NCBI RefSeq assembly: GCF_003315795.1
Contig: NZ_QMEY01000007.1
Location: 186,001 to 250,000 of the forward strand
Direction: 5' to 3'
Length of the DNA stretch: 64,000 nucleotides
Origin: Spongiactinospora rosea
Lineage (GTDB): Bacteria > Actinomycetota > Actinomycetes > Streptosporangiales > Streptosporangiaceae
Below the pieces are notes generated by a model that saw only the letters and a list, made by a program, of their open reading frames with translations, searched no databases and was not told the origin of the DNA. Within the stretch, counting starts at the first letter, position 1. Every line of letters starts with the position of its first letter. Position numbers and translations under genes: made by a program. This document shows positions 24,322 to 34,543 of this stretch, piece after piece.

Positions 24322-25088
24322 GATTGTTCTCCTCCGTACATGAGCGAGCCGGGTGTGGTGAGTTCGGTGCCGGTCTCCAGCCAGGTCTTGAGCCCGGACA
24401 GGATCATCGGCCAGCCCCCGTAGAGGTGGGCGTCGGCGTCGGCGGCGAGCTGGTCGTGCCGGACGAGGAGCCGGCAACTGTCGCCGACCTGCTCGATCTC
24501 CCAGGTCACCCGGCTGGTGCCCTGGGCGGCGATGTCGTCGTCCCAGATGGCGTGGTACGTCTGCACGAGCCGCCGGGGCGGGTCGACCTCGATGTTCTCG
24601 CCCTCGATCAGCCCACCGGCCCCACGGTGGGTGACCCGGTACGCGGAGCCCGCCGTCCAGTCGGACTCCACCCGCGCGCCGAACTGGAACCGCGCCCGCG
24701 TCTCGGGATCGGTGATCGCCTGCCACAGCCGCTCCGGCGTGGTGCGGATGAAGATCTCGAACATCTTCTCCACCCGTTCCTCCAGATGTCGTTTCAGGTC
24801 GACGAGGCCGGCGGCCCACGTCTCGGTGTACTTGCTGACCCAGCGGTCGTGGATGATGCGGATCGGCACGGGGTTCAGGAAGTGCAGTTTCTCCCTTCCC
24901 CGCCGGTCCGAAACGACCAGGCCGGCCTCTTCGAGCAGCCGGAGGTGCTTTGCCACGGCCACCCTCGTCATCGCGAACCGGCTCGCCAACGCGTTGAGCG
25001 ACTGCCCATCCCGCCGGAACAGCTCGTCGAGCAGTTCCCTGCGCGTCGGATCCGCCAACGCCTTGAAGACCAGTTCCACACGACTCAC
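24318..25088 (-). CDS. ArsR-type regulator fused to an SRPBCC (AHSA1-like) domain
   Basis: A 256-residue fusion from a GTG at 25088. Residues 1-100 are an ArsR winged helix (VFKALADPTRRELLDELF, MTRVAVAKHLRLLEEAGLV). Residues about 108-250 are an AHSA1/START-like SRPBCC domain (FIRTTPERLWQAITDPE, WEIEQVGDSCRLLV). The fold has a hydrophobic pocket, so this may be a one-protein ligand sensor. It leads an operon with DUF1905 and VOC genes. A perfect inverted repeat sits 5 bases upstream, which suggests autoregulation. Confidence 0.88.
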   Translation of the reverse strand: MSRVELVFKALADPTRRELLDELFRRDGQSLNALASRFAMTRVAVAKHLRLLEEAGLVVSDRRGREKLHFLNPVPIRIIHDRWVSKYTETWAAGLVDLKRHLEERVEKMFEIFIRTTPERLWQAITDPETRARFQFGARVESDWTAGSAYRVTHRGAGGLIEGENIEVDPPRRLVQTYHAIWDDDIAAQGTSRVTWEIEQVGDSCRLLVRHDQLAADADAHLYGGWPMILSGLKTWLETGTELTTPGSLMYGGEQS

Positions 25089-25093
25089 AATAG

Positions 25094-25109
25094 GAAACCT
25101 TTTGGTTTC
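25094..25109. promoter_or_regulatory. Inverted repeat upstream of the ArsR-SRPBCC operon
   Basis: GAAACC-TTTT-GGTTTC is a perfect 6-base palindrome with a 4-base spacer, 5 bases upstream of the GTG start. The location fits an autoregulatory ArsR operator. Confidence 0.6.
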
Positions 25110-25377
25110 ATGTCAACCCGTGATCGGGTCGGCGGCGGCAGCTCACCGCTTCGGGATCTCCTGATCAAGGACCACGACCGCGCCCGTGCGGGCCCTCACC
25201 AGGGCCGGAACACGCCTTTCGGCCCCCGGCACGTACGTCCGCCGAGAGTGCCATACACGCCATACGCCCGAAATATGAGGGATTCATAGGCTTCTGCGCC
25301 CCTCGTGTCGGTGTCACCGTTGGGGCAGCCCTGGCCGGCCACGGCTCCTTGCGCTTGCGAACAAGGAGTCATCGCGT

Positions 25378-26796
25378 ATGTACCCCAAAAGCACGCTGGG
25401 AGCGTTCGCTCTCATGACGGTCGTCGCCATGGGCGCGACGGCGCCGGCGAGCGGCGCGCAGACCATGAGCACGGTCTCCACGAGTTCGGTGTCCACGAGC
25501 ACCGGCCGGGCGCTCCTGGGCTCGGGCAACAGTTACTTCAACGGCAACCCGGTGACCATCCAGACCGCCCGATCCGGGAGCCAGTACTCCCTGAACGACC
25601 CCACCCGCCCCGGCCTGAGCTGCGGCGGTTTCGGCGGCCCCGCCTACACCAAGTCGACCGACACCTGGGGCAACGGAACCGGCACCAACCTGGAGACCGC
25701 CTGCGTCGACGTCATGTTCGCCGCGCAGAAACACTGGGACATGCTGCGCAACTGGCTGGGACGCAACGGCATCGACGCGGTCGGCCACTCCTACCCGGCG
25801 TCCGTCGGCCTGAACTCCATCAACGCCTACTGGGACGGCGCCCGCGCCGTCTTCGGCCACAACAGCGCCCGCACCAACCAGCTCACCTCACTCGACCTGG
25901 TCGGCGCGCACTACGGCCTCGGCGTCTACGCCAAATCCGGTACCGACGACGGGAACGGCCTGGAGGCGCAGTCCCTCCGCAGGTCGGCCTCCGACATCTT
26001 CGGCACCGTGACCGAGCACTACGTCAACCACCCCCCTGCTCTGGACGAACCGGACTATCTGATCGGCGAGGAGGTGAACATAGTCGGCGGAGGGCCGCTC
26101 ATTCACATGTACAAACCCTCACTGACGGGTAACCAGAACTGCTACGTCCAAACCCCGGGGGGAACGGTCGACCCCGGACCGCAGGACCACTGGTTCTACC
26201 TGCTCGCCGAGGGCACCAACCCGCCGGGCAAACCCGCCAGCCCGGTCTGCACGGGCCCGTCCCCGCTGGTCGGCATCGGCATCCAGAAGGCCGCCCGGAT
26301 CTTCTATCTGGGGATCCAGCGCAAATCCTATGGCTGGTCGTACCGCAGGGCACGCATGGCCACCGTACAGGCCGCCCTGAGTTTCTACGGCTGCCCCGAG
26401 ATGCAGGCGACCAAGGCCGCGTGGACCGCCATCAACGTCCCCGCCCAGGCCGGCGAGCCGACCTGCTCGATGCCCACTCCCACTCCCCTTCCTTCCGGCC
26501 CCGCTCTCAGCGGGATCACGGTCGTCCCGCCCTCGGCCACGGTCAGCCCCGGCGGATCCACCACCGTCCAGATCAAGCTGTCGCCTGAGACGGTCCAGCG
26601 GGTGGCCCTGTCCACCGGCCCCCTCCCTGCGGGGATGACCGTCAACATCATCCGCAATGATCCATCCATCACGGCGACCATCACCGTCTTGACCAGCGCT
26701 CCCCAGGGCACCCACCCCATCACCTTCACCGCGACCTCCGGCGACTCCACCAGGTCAACCCATTTCGCCCTCACGGTCATGGGGGACGACGACTGA
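25378..26796 (+). CDS. Secreted thermolysin-like (M4) protein lacking all zinc ligands, with Ig-like C-terminus
   Basis: A 472-residue secreted protein (signal peptide about 1-27; AAGGAG ribosome site). Residues about 105-350 follow an M4 peptidase: DVMFAAQKHWDM, SLDLVG, SASDIFGTVTEHYVN, PDYLIGEEV, DHWFYLLAEGTNPP. The usual HExxH region reads VGAHYGLGV (175-183), so both His ligands and the catalytic Glu are replaced by Ala177, Leu181 and His178. The third ligand (normally Glu) aligns with Arg202, and the transition-state His with Thr263. The FTP and PepSY propeptides are missing. A Ser/Thr/Pro linker and a beta-sandwich domain (about 385-470) end the protein. It is probably a non-catalytic binding protein; that is inferred. 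Confidence 0.85.
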   Translation: MYPKSTLGAFALMTVVAMGATAPASGAQTMSTVSTSSVSTSTGRALLGSGNSYFNGNPVTIQTARSGSQYSLNDPTRPGLSCGGFGGPAYTKSTDTWGNGTGTNLETACVDVMFAAQKHWDMLRNWLGRNGIDAVGHSYPASVGLNSINAYWDGARAVFGHNSARTNQLTSLDLVGAHYGLGVYAKSGTDDGNGLEAQSLRRSASDIFGTVTEHYVNHPPALDEPDYLIGEEVNIVGGGPLIHMYKPSLTGNQNCYVQTPGGTVDPGPQDHWFYLLAEGTNPPGKPASPVCTGPSPLVGIGIQKAARIFYLGIQRKSYGWSYRRARMATVQAALSFYGCPEMQATKAAWTAINVPAQAGEPTCSMPTPTPLPSGPALSGITVVPPSATVSPGGSTTVQIKLSPETVQRVALSTGPLPAGMTVNIIRNDPSITATITVLTSAPQGTHPITFTATSGDSTRSTHFALTVMGDDD

Positions 26797-27039
26797 TTCA
26801 GGAGCAGAACTCGCGGCACACGACGTACACCGGCGTCGAGCCAAGCCCGACGCCGGTAGCCGTCGAAGAGCGCGATGGGCTGGAAGGGCCGTCCTTAGCC
26901 GGTGCTGGGAACGGCGGGCGGCCACGACACACGCGAAACGCCGGGCACCAGAGCGCGACCCGGTACGGCGCAGCGGCCGGCACGAGGCCATGCCGTAAAG
27001 GAACCGAAGCCGCATACCCGGCACAGAGGGCACTGCCGA

Positions 27040-27636
27040 CTACCGGGGCACCGCCGCGCGGACCATCGAGTACACGATGGGCCCGTCGGGAATCTCGGTC
27101 GTCGCGACGATGGTGAACCCGAGCCGTTCGTACAGCCGCACGTTCCGCTCATCCGAGGTACGGAGGGCGACGGCCTCGCCTCGTTCGTCGATCATCGAGA
27201 GCCCTTCGGAGGTCACGGCCGTTCCCAGCCCCGTCCCCTGGTGGGCCGGACGCACGCCGACCGTTTCGAGAGCCCAGGACCCCGCCGGGGCATCAGGAAG
27301 CGCCAGCTCCGCGAGCGCTGTCAGGCGTGACCCGTAAAGCTCCGCCAGCCGCTGCCGAATCGGGGCGGCGGGCTCCGGCGCGTCCGGCGGCAGGAATGCG
27401 GCGACGGCTCGTACCTGCTCGTCCACCAGCACGAGGCCATGCGCGAGCGCGTGCGTGAGATACAGGCGCTGCATCTCTTCGAGGCGCTCCGCGTATCCGT
27501 CGGCGGGCAGAACCCAGCGCGTCCACGCGTGTTCCGCGAACGCCTCGGCGAGGACTCCCGCCGCAGGGGCCAGATCCGAGGACCGCGCAGGACGAACATG
27601 GTGTCTCACGTCCGAACGTCGAGCTGGTATCCGCAC
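27040..27636 (-). CDS. GNAT family acetyltransferase
   Basis: A 198-residue protein from a GTG at 27636 with GGGAGG just upstream; a GTG at 27609 is an alternative. It has the GNAT acetyl-CoA-binding motif A (TVGVRPAHQGTGLGTAV) and a motif B helix ending in LYERLGFTIV. It transfers an acetyl group from acetyl-CoA to an unknown amine. It starts 9 bases after the stop of the HxlR gene on the same strand, so the two form an operon. Confidence 0.85.
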   Translation of the reverse strand: MRIPARRSDVRHHVRPARSSDLAPAAGVLAEAFAEHAWTRWVLPADGYAERLEEMQRLYLTHALAHGLVLVDEQVRAVAAFLPPDAPEPAAPIRQRLAELYGSRLTALAELALPDAPAGSWALETVGVRPAHQGTGLGTAVTSEGLSMIDERGEAVALRTSDERNVRLYERLGFTIVATTEIPDGPIVYSMVRAAVPR

Positions 27637-27645
27637 TCGCCTCCC

Positions 27646-28104
27646 TCAGGACCGCCTGACCACAGAGGTCTCCTCCACACCAACATACCGTCCCCGTGAA
27701 TCGACCGGACGCATCTCCGGGAGGGGGCCGCCGGCGGAGTCGACGAGAACGGAATGGGCCTCGTCCGGCGCGAACGCGTGCCGCTCCCCCCACTGGCGCG
27801 CGGCCACGATGACCGCGAACAGGTCGCGGCCCGCCTCCGTGAGGTCGTAGACCTGCCGCCGTCCGGACGGGGCCGAACGCCGCTCGAAGATCCCCCGTTC
27901 CACCAGGCGTCGCAGCCGGTCGGTGAGGATGTTGCGCGCGATGCCGGTCCGTTGCTGGAAGTCGGTGAACGCCCGCGCGCCGTCCATCGCGTCGCGGACG
28001 ATCAGCAGAGTCCAGCGATCCCCGACGAGATCCAGTGTGCGCGCGACGGGGCAGCCGGGGTCGGTCCAGGTCATGCCGTCGCCGCGGGTCGCCGTGTCGG
28101 TCAT
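27646..28104 (-). CDS. HxlR family transcriptional regulator
   Basis: A 152-residue winged-helix protein. The ATG at 28104 is chosen for its AGGAGG site. HxlR features are CPVARTLDLVGDRWTLLIVR and the FTDFQQRTGIARNILTDRL recognition region. A Cys (CPVAR) near the N-terminus is typical of redox or aldehyde sensing members. It is divergent from an MFS pump with a long palindrome between them and upstream of a GNAT gene, so it probably controls all three. Confidence 0.88.
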   Translation of the reverse strand: MTDTATRGDGMTWTDPGCPVARTLDLVGDRWTLLIVRDAMDGARAFTDFQQRTGIARNILTDRLRRLVERGIFERRSAPSGRRQVYDLTEAGRDLFAVIVAARQWGERHAFAPDEAHSVLVDSAGGPLPEMRPVDSRGRYVGVEETSVVRRS

Positions 28105-28126
28105 CGCTCCTCCTGATGAGTTGCAG

Positions 28127-28165
28127 ATTGCAACCATTCTGCCTTACGGTCAGAACAGTTGCAAT
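28127..28165. promoter_or_regulatory. Long inverted repeat operator between HxlR and MFS genes
   Basis: Left arm ATTGCAACCATTCTGCC (from 28127) mirrors right arm GGTCAGAACAGTTGCAAT (to 28165). The outer 8 bases and an inner TTCTG/CAGAA pair match perfectly. It lies between the two divergent starts. Confidence 0.75.
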
Positions 28166-29354
28166 TTGCTACTGATTGAGAGCGTTCCATGAAAGAGCGT
28201 CCTATGAAGCCGACACTCGACCGCAGGATGCTGCTCGCCACGATCTGCGCCGTCACGGTCGCGACCGTCTACGTGGCGCAGCCCGTCCTCACCCAGATCG
28301 GCGACGACCTCGGCCTGGCCGAGGCCGGCCTGGGGTGGATCGTCACCGCCGGGCAGATCGGCTACCTGATCGGCCTGGCTTTTCTGGTGCCGCTGGGCGA
28401 CATGTTCGACCGGCGCAAGCTCATCGCCGGGCATCTCCTGCTGGCGGCGACCGGCATGGCCCTGGCCGCGGTCGCCGCCGACCTGTGGCTCCTCCTGGCC
28501 GGGCTGGCTCTCACCGGCCTGTTCGCGGTCGTCGTGCAGACCACCGTCGCCTTCGCCGCCGACCTCTCCGCGGAGACCGAACGAGGCCGCACCCTCGGGG
28601 CCGTCACCTCCGGGGTCATCCTCGGCATCCTCGGAGCGCGGGTGCTCGCGGGCGCGCTCGCCGCCCTCTGGGGCTGGCGCAGCATCTACGTGGCGCTCGC
28701 CGCGCTCCTGCTCGCGCTCGCGTACCTCGTCCTCCGGCTCCTGCCGGCCGACCCGCGCGATGCCCGCGGTGGTTACGGGGCCGTGCTGCTCTCACTCGGC
28801 GGCCTGTTCCGCGAGCGTCTTTTCGTCTCGCGCGGGCTGATCGCGTTCTTCCTGTTCGCGTCCTTCGGCGTGCTGTGGAGCGGGCTGACCCTGCCGCTCG
28901 CCGCCGCGCCATGGCATCTGAGCACGGCCCAGATCGGGCTGTTCGGAATCGCCGGCCTCGCCGGAGCGCTGGGAGCCGCCCGCGCCGGGCGGTGGGCGGA
29001 CGCCGGACGCGGCAGCATCGTCACCGGAAGCGCGCTGGCGCTCCTCGCGGCCTCATGGGCGGCGACCGGCCAGGCGACATGGTCGCTCTGGCTCGTCGTC
29101 GCGGGCGTGGTCGTTCTCGACTTCGCGGTGCAGGCCGTCCACGTCAGCAACCAGCACCTGCTCACCGCCGCCCACTCGCACCGGACGAGCAGCGTCATCG
29201 GCGGCTACATGCTCTTCTACTCCCTCGGCTCCGCCGTCGGCGCGACCGCCACCACCGCGATCTACTCCGCCGCGGGATGGGCGGGCTCCAGCGTCCTCGG
29301 TGCCGCCTTCGCCCTCGGCGCCCTGACCGTCTGGGCCGTCGACCGCCGCACGGT

Positions 29355-30443
<1,089 letters not shown>

Positions 30444-30527
30444 GTTCGCCGAGTCTACGCGGACCCGGGGGCGTGTCGGCCCGCCGCTGCGCGGAGCGGG
30501 CCTGGGATCATTGCCGACGTGGACGTC

Positions 30528-31847
30528 ATGGCTACCGCCCTCCTCGTCATCGCCTGCACCGCCGCCGGTTTCGCGATCGGCTACGCCTTCGGCAGGTCGC
30601 GGGCGATGGCCGAGGCCGCGACCCGTACGGCCGACGCCGAGGCCCGCGCCAAGGTGGCCGAGGGCAAGCTGACCTACGTCGAGGAACAGCTCGCCGAACG
30701 CTTCCAGGCCCTGTCCGCCCGCGCGCTCGACGTTAACAACCTGCGCTTCCTGGAGATGGCCGAGGCGCGCCTGGCGACCTCCCGGGCCGAGGCCGCGGGC
30801 GAGCTGGAGCAGCGCAAGCAGGCCGTGGAGCACATGATCGAGCCGCTGCGGGAGACGCTGGCGCGGGTGGAGGCGCAGCTTCGGGACAGCGACCTCGGCC
30901 ACCGCGCGTCGCAGGCGGAGCTGGGCAAGCAGATCGAGCTCGTACGCCAGAGCTCCGACCAGCTCCGCGCCCAGACCAACGCGCTGGTCCGTGCCCTGCA
31001 ACGCCCCGAGGCCCGGGGCCGGTGGGGCGAGTTGCAGCTTCGCAGGGTCGCCGAGATCGCCGGGATGCAGCGGTTCTGCGACTTCGACGAGCAGGCGAGC
31101 GCGGTGACGCCCGGTGGCACGGTACGGCCGGACATGGTGGTACGGCTGAGCGGCGGCAAGAACATCGTCGTCGACTCCAAGGTGTCGCTGGCCGCCTACC
31201 TGGAGGCCGCCGAGTCCGCGGACACGGGCACCCAGGCCGTACGGCTGGACGCGCACGCCCGGCACCTGCGCGAGCACGTGGACCGGCTGGCGGCCAAGGC
31301 GTACTGGCAGGCGTTCAGCCCGACGCCGGAGTTCGTGGTGCTGTTCATCCCCGGCGAGGCGTTCCTGGCCCCGGCGCTGGAGCGCGATCCGGGGCTGCTG
31401 GAGTACGCGATGGGCAAGCGGGTCCACATCGCCACCCCGACCACGCTGATCACCATGCTGCGCACCGCGCACTACGCCTGGCAGCAGGCGGCCCTGACGG
31501 AGAACGCGCGCGCGGTGTTCGAGCTGGGCAAGGAGCTGTACGAACGGCTGGGCTCGATGGGCCGCAACGTGGAGTCGCTGGGCCGCGCGCTCGCCCGTTC
31601 CGTGGACGCCTACAACAAGACCGTCGGCTCGCTGGAGAGCCGGGTCATGGTCAGCGCCCGCCGCCTGAACGACCTCGGTGTGGTGAACGGCGACCTCGAC
31701 CAGCCGCAGATGATCGAGAACCTGCCCCGCACGCTCGCCAGCCCGGAGCTGGTGAACGAGCCCGACGCACCCGGGCCGAGCGACGAAACGGGCCTTGCGG
31801 ACGAAGTAGGTGCGATGGATCACGCCTGGTGGCGGAAGAGGGCGTAA
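30528..31847 (+). CDS. rmuC: DNA recombination protein RmuC
   Basis: A 439-residue protein with an N-terminal membrane helix (about 1-20), an Ala/Glu/Arg-rich coiled coil (about 25-135) and the RmuC nuclease-like domain (about 140-395: ARGRWGELQLRRVAEIAGM, VDSKVSLAAYL, VVLFIPGEAFLAPALE). RmuC proteins limit recombination and inversion at short inverted repeats. The ATG at 30528 is used; a GTG at 30519 is possible and neither has a clear ribosome site. It is divergent from ychF. Confidence 0.92.
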   Translation: MATALLVIACTAAGFAIGYAFGRSRAMAEAATRTADAEARAKVAEGKLTYVEEQLAERFQALSARALDVNNLRFLEMAEARLATSRAEAAGELEQRKQAVEHMIEPLRETLARVEAQLRDSDLGHRASQAELGKQIELVRQSSDQLRAQTNALVRALQRPEARGRWGELQLRRVAEIAGMQRFCDFDEQASAVTPGGTVRPDMVVRLSGGKNIVVDSKVSLAAYLEAAESADTGTQAVRLDAHARHLREHVDRLAAKAYWQAFSPTPEFVVLFIPGEAFLAPALERDPGLLEYAMGKRVHIATPTTLITMLRTAHYAWQQAALTENARAVFELGKELYERLGSMGRNVESLGRALARSVDAYNKTVGSLESRVMVSARRLNDLGVVNGDLDQPQMIENLPRTLASPELVNEPDAPGPSDETGLADEVGAMDHAWWRKRA

Positions 31848-31956
31848 CCTCCGCGTCCTCCCGTCCCCTGACGGTAAATTGGCCATCGACCTGTCCGTAC
31901 AGCCGGACAGGTGCAGACTGCAAGGGGGCAAGCGGTTTGGCTCAAGGGGGGCGACC

Positions 31957-32538
31957 ATGAGCGCGACACCCGCGCAGCGGGCCGGCGTACGGCTGACCGC
32001 CCGCGGCGCGATCGCCGCCGTCGTGGCCGCCACGCTGGCGGGTGAGCTGCTCGCGAGCCTGTTCGGCTGGTCGTTCGCGGTGGGCGCGGCCTTCGTGGCG
32101 GGCTGCCTGGCGGCGGCGCTGCTGATCAACCCGCGCGACCTGCTCTCCCTGGTGGTGACCCCGCCGCTGCTGTTCTTCGCGGCCACGCTGATCGCCGAGG
32201 TGGTACGGGCGCTGGGCGCGGCGTCCATGATCCAGGCGCTCGGGCTCGGGCTGTTCACGTCGCTGTCGGCGGGGGCGCCCTGGTTGTTCGCCGGGTCGGC
32301 GCTGGTGCTCGGCGTGGCCTGGCGGCGCGGCCTGCCCGCCAACGTCCGCATGCTGCGCGAGGAGCTGCGCGCCGCCCGCGGCGGCGGTGGCGACAGCGGT
32401 GGGGGTGGTGGCGGCGAGGAGCCGCGTAAGCCGCCCGCCCCCGCGGCCCAGGTCTTCGTGCCCGAGCCGGAGGGTTACTTCGAGCCCAAGGTGTACGGCA
32501 GGCAGCGCGACTCCGCCGAGCAGCCGCCCACTACCTGA
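31957..32538 (+). CDS. DUF6542-type membrane protein
   Basis: A 193-residue protein with an ATG at 31957 after an AAGGGGGG site. Four hydrophobic segments lie between residues 15 and 125, then a Gly/Pro-rich cytosolic tail ends in FVPEPEGYFEPKVYG. Its position between ychF and ispH matches the conserved actinobacterial membrane protein found there (Rv1111c in M. tuberculosis by recall). Its function is unknown. Confidence 0.75.
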   Translation: MSATPAQRAGVRLTARGAIAAVVAATLAGELLASLFGWSFAVGAAFVAGCLAAALLINPRDLLSLVVTPPLLFFAATLIAEVVRALGAASMIQALGLGLFTSLSAGAPWLFAGSALVLGVAWRRGLPANVRMLREELRAARGGGGDSGGGGGGEEPRKPPAPAAQVFVPEPEGYFEPKVYGRQRDSAEQPPTT

Positions 32539-32560
32539 CCGGCCGCCGCACCACCAGGCC

Positions 32561-32590
32561 GGGCGCTACCGGGCCGGGCGCTACCGGGCC
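32561..32590. repeat. Direct 15-base repeat at the ispH stop codon
   Basis: Two copies of GGGCGCTACCGGGCC (32561-32575 and 32576-32590) plus a partial third span the last codons and stop of ispH. It probably arose by slippage and extends the C-terminal Ala/Pro/Arg tail. Confidence 0.8.
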
Positions 32591-33561
32591 GGGGCGCGCA
32601 ACTCGCGGCGCAGCTCGTGGGGCAGCGCGAAGCGCACGCTCTCCTGCACCGACTCGACCTCCCGCACGTCACCGAACCCGCGCGCGGCCAGGTAGGCGAG
32701 CACCCCGTCCACCAGCGACTCGGGAACCGACGCCCCGCTCGTGACGCCGACGGTGGTGACGCCCTCCAGCCAGGAATCCTGGATGTGGGAGGCGTCATCG
32801 ACCAGGTAGGACGCGTCGGCCCCGGCGTCGAGCGCCACCTCCACCAGCCGCTTGGAGTTGGAGGAGTTGGTCGAGCCGACCACGATCACCAGCTCGGCCT
32901 CCGCGGCGATCTCCTTCACCGCGACCTGGCGGTTCTGGGTCGCATAGCAGATGTCGTCGCTCGGCGGATCGATCAGGTTGGGGAACCGCTCGCGCAGCCG
33001 GGTGACCGTCTCGGTCGTCTCGTCCACCGACAGCGTGGTCTGCGACAGCCACACCACCCGCCGCGGGTCGCGGACCTCCACGTCGGCCACCGCGTCGAGC
33101 CCGTCGACCAGCTTGACGTGCGCGGGCGCCTCACCCGCGGTGCCCTCGACCTCCTCGTGGCCCTCGTGGCCGATCAGCAGGATGTCGTAGTCCTTCGCGG
33201 CGAACCGCTTGGCCTCGTTGTGGACCTTGGTGACGAGCGGGCAGGTCGCGTCGATGGTGCGCAGGTTACGGCCGGCGGCCTGCTCGTGTACGGCGGGCGA
33301 TACGCCGTGCGCGGAGAACACCACGATGGAACCCTCGGGCACCTCGTCGGTCTCCTCGACGAAGACGGCCCCGCGCTCCTCCAGGGTCTTCACGACATGG
33401 GTGTTGTGGACGATCTGCTTGCGCACGTAGATGGGCGCGCCGTACCGCTCCAGGGCCTTCTCCACGGCCTCCACCGCGCGATCGACCCCCGCGCAGTAGC
33501 CACGAGGCTTGGCAACGAGCACACGTCGGTTCGCAGGGGTCTCTCTCGTCATGGTCTCCAT
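32581..33561 (-). CDS. ispH: 4-hydroxy-3-methylbut-2-enyl diphosphate reductase IspH
   Basis: A 326-residue enzyme, last step of the MEP isoprenoid pathway, converting HMBPP to IPP and DMAPP. The three Fe-S cysteines are in place: Cys23 (RGYCAGVDRA), Cys107 (IDATCPLV) and Cys205 (DDICYATQNRQ). The NTHVVKTLEERG and SAHGVSP stretches are typical. An internal ATG (residue 4) is a possible alternative start. It lies convergent to the DUF6542 gene and divergent from the lipid-droplet-type gene. Confidence 0.98.
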   Translation of the reverse strand: METMTRETPANRRVLVAKPRGYCAGVDRAVEAVEKALERYGAPIYVRKQIVHNTHVVKTLEERGAVFVEETDEVPEGSIVVFSAHGVSPAVHEQAAGRNLRTIDATCPLVTKVHNEAKRFAAKDYDILLIGHEGHEEVEGTAGEAPAHVKLVDGLDAVADVEVRDPRRVVWLSQTTLSVDETTETVTRLRERFPNLIDPPSDDICYATQNRQVAVKEIAAEAELVIVVGSTNSSNSKRLVEVALDAGADASYLVDDASHIQDSWLEGVTTVGVTSGASVPESLVDGVLAYLAARGFGDVREVESVQESVRFALPHELRRELRAPAR

Positions 33562-33674
33562 GCTACGTGGAGTGAGGGAGCTCGCCCGCTCGCGTACCCG
33601 AGCGTTCGCGTACCCGACGCGCCAGTCTTTTGCCAGACTAGCCGTCCAGTAGACAGACCTCCCGAGGAGCCGTT

Positions 33675-34520
33675 ATGTCCCTACCCGACGTCGTCCGTAA
33701 CGTCGCGAAGTCCGTCCGCGACGTGTTCTCCGACCGTGACGGACTCAAGGCGAAGGCCAAGGACCTTCCGATGAACGTGCTCCAGACCACGCTCAGCGGG
33801 GTCGGCCAGGCGCTGCTGTTCGGCGATCGGCTGCGTACCAGGCTCAAGCGCCTGGGCACGAAGGACGAGGCCGAGACGGGCCAGGAGGCCGTCAAGGAGC
33901 AGGAGAAGACCGAGGGGCAGGAGGCGCTGCCCGACACCACGGCGGAGGGCGTGAAGGCCGAGGCGGCCCGTACGGCCGTCGGCGAGGAGACCTCCGTGGC
34001 CACGGAGGAGCCCAAGCCGGCCCGCCGCGAGCCGGTCATCTTCGCGCCGCGCCCCGAGAAGGCGGCAGAGAAGGCTCCGGAGAAGCAGGAAAAGACCGAA
34101 GAGCCGCAGGAGCCGGAGCCCGCCAAGGCCGCGGTGGTCACCGAGATCGCCGAGCCTGCCGAGCCCGCCAAGACAGAGCCCGTCAAGGCCGCCAAGGCAG
34201 AGCCCGCCAAGGCCGCGGAGCCCGCGGAGCCCGCGAAGCCCGCCGCCAAGGCCAAGGCCGCCGAACCCGCGGCTGAACCCGTCGTTGAACCCGTCGTACC
34301 TGCTGAGCCTGCCGCGCCCGCCGCCGGTGCCGACCTGATCGAGCCCATGCCCAACTACGCCGAGCTGAGCATGGCGTCCCTGCGCGCCCGCCTGCGCGGC
34401 AGGTCCGCCGATGAGGTCCGTGCGCTGCTCGCCTACGAGCAGGCGACCACCAACCGCCCGAACATCATCAAGATGTACGAGAACCGCCTCGCCAAGATCG
34501 CCGAAGCGGGAGCCGAGTAG
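33675..34520 (+). CDS. Lipid-droplet-associated-type protein with Lys/Glu/Ala/Pro-rich centre
   Basis: A 281-residue protein with a GAGGAG site. The conserved N-terminus (SLPDVVRNVAKSVRDVF, TLSGVGQALLFGDRLR) has an amphipathic, membrane-associating look. The middle 70-215 is almost all Glu, Lys, Ala and Pro repeats (EPAKAA), probably disordered. The C-terminus (YAELSMASLRARLRGRSADEVRALLAYEQATTNRPNIIKMYENRL) is a compact helical tail. Its place between ispH and xseA matches Rv1109c, annotated as lipid-droplet-associated in relatives. The role is inferred. Confidence 0.7.
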   Translation: MSLPDVVRNVAKSVRDVFSDRDGLKAKAKDLPMNVLQTTLSGVGQALLFGDRLRTRLKRLGTKDEAETGQEAVKEQEKTEGQEALPDTTAEGVKAEAARTAVGEETSVATEEPKPARREPVIFAPRPEKAAEKAPEKQEKTEEPQEPEPAKAAVVTEIAEPAEPAKTEPVKAAKAEPAKAAEPAEPAKPAAKAKAAEPAAEPVVEPVVPAEPAAPAAGADLIEPMPNYAELSMASLRARLRGRSADEVRALLAYEQATTNRPNIIKMYENRLAKIAEAGAE

Positions 34521-34543
34521 CCATCGCCCGATAGGTTCCTGGC

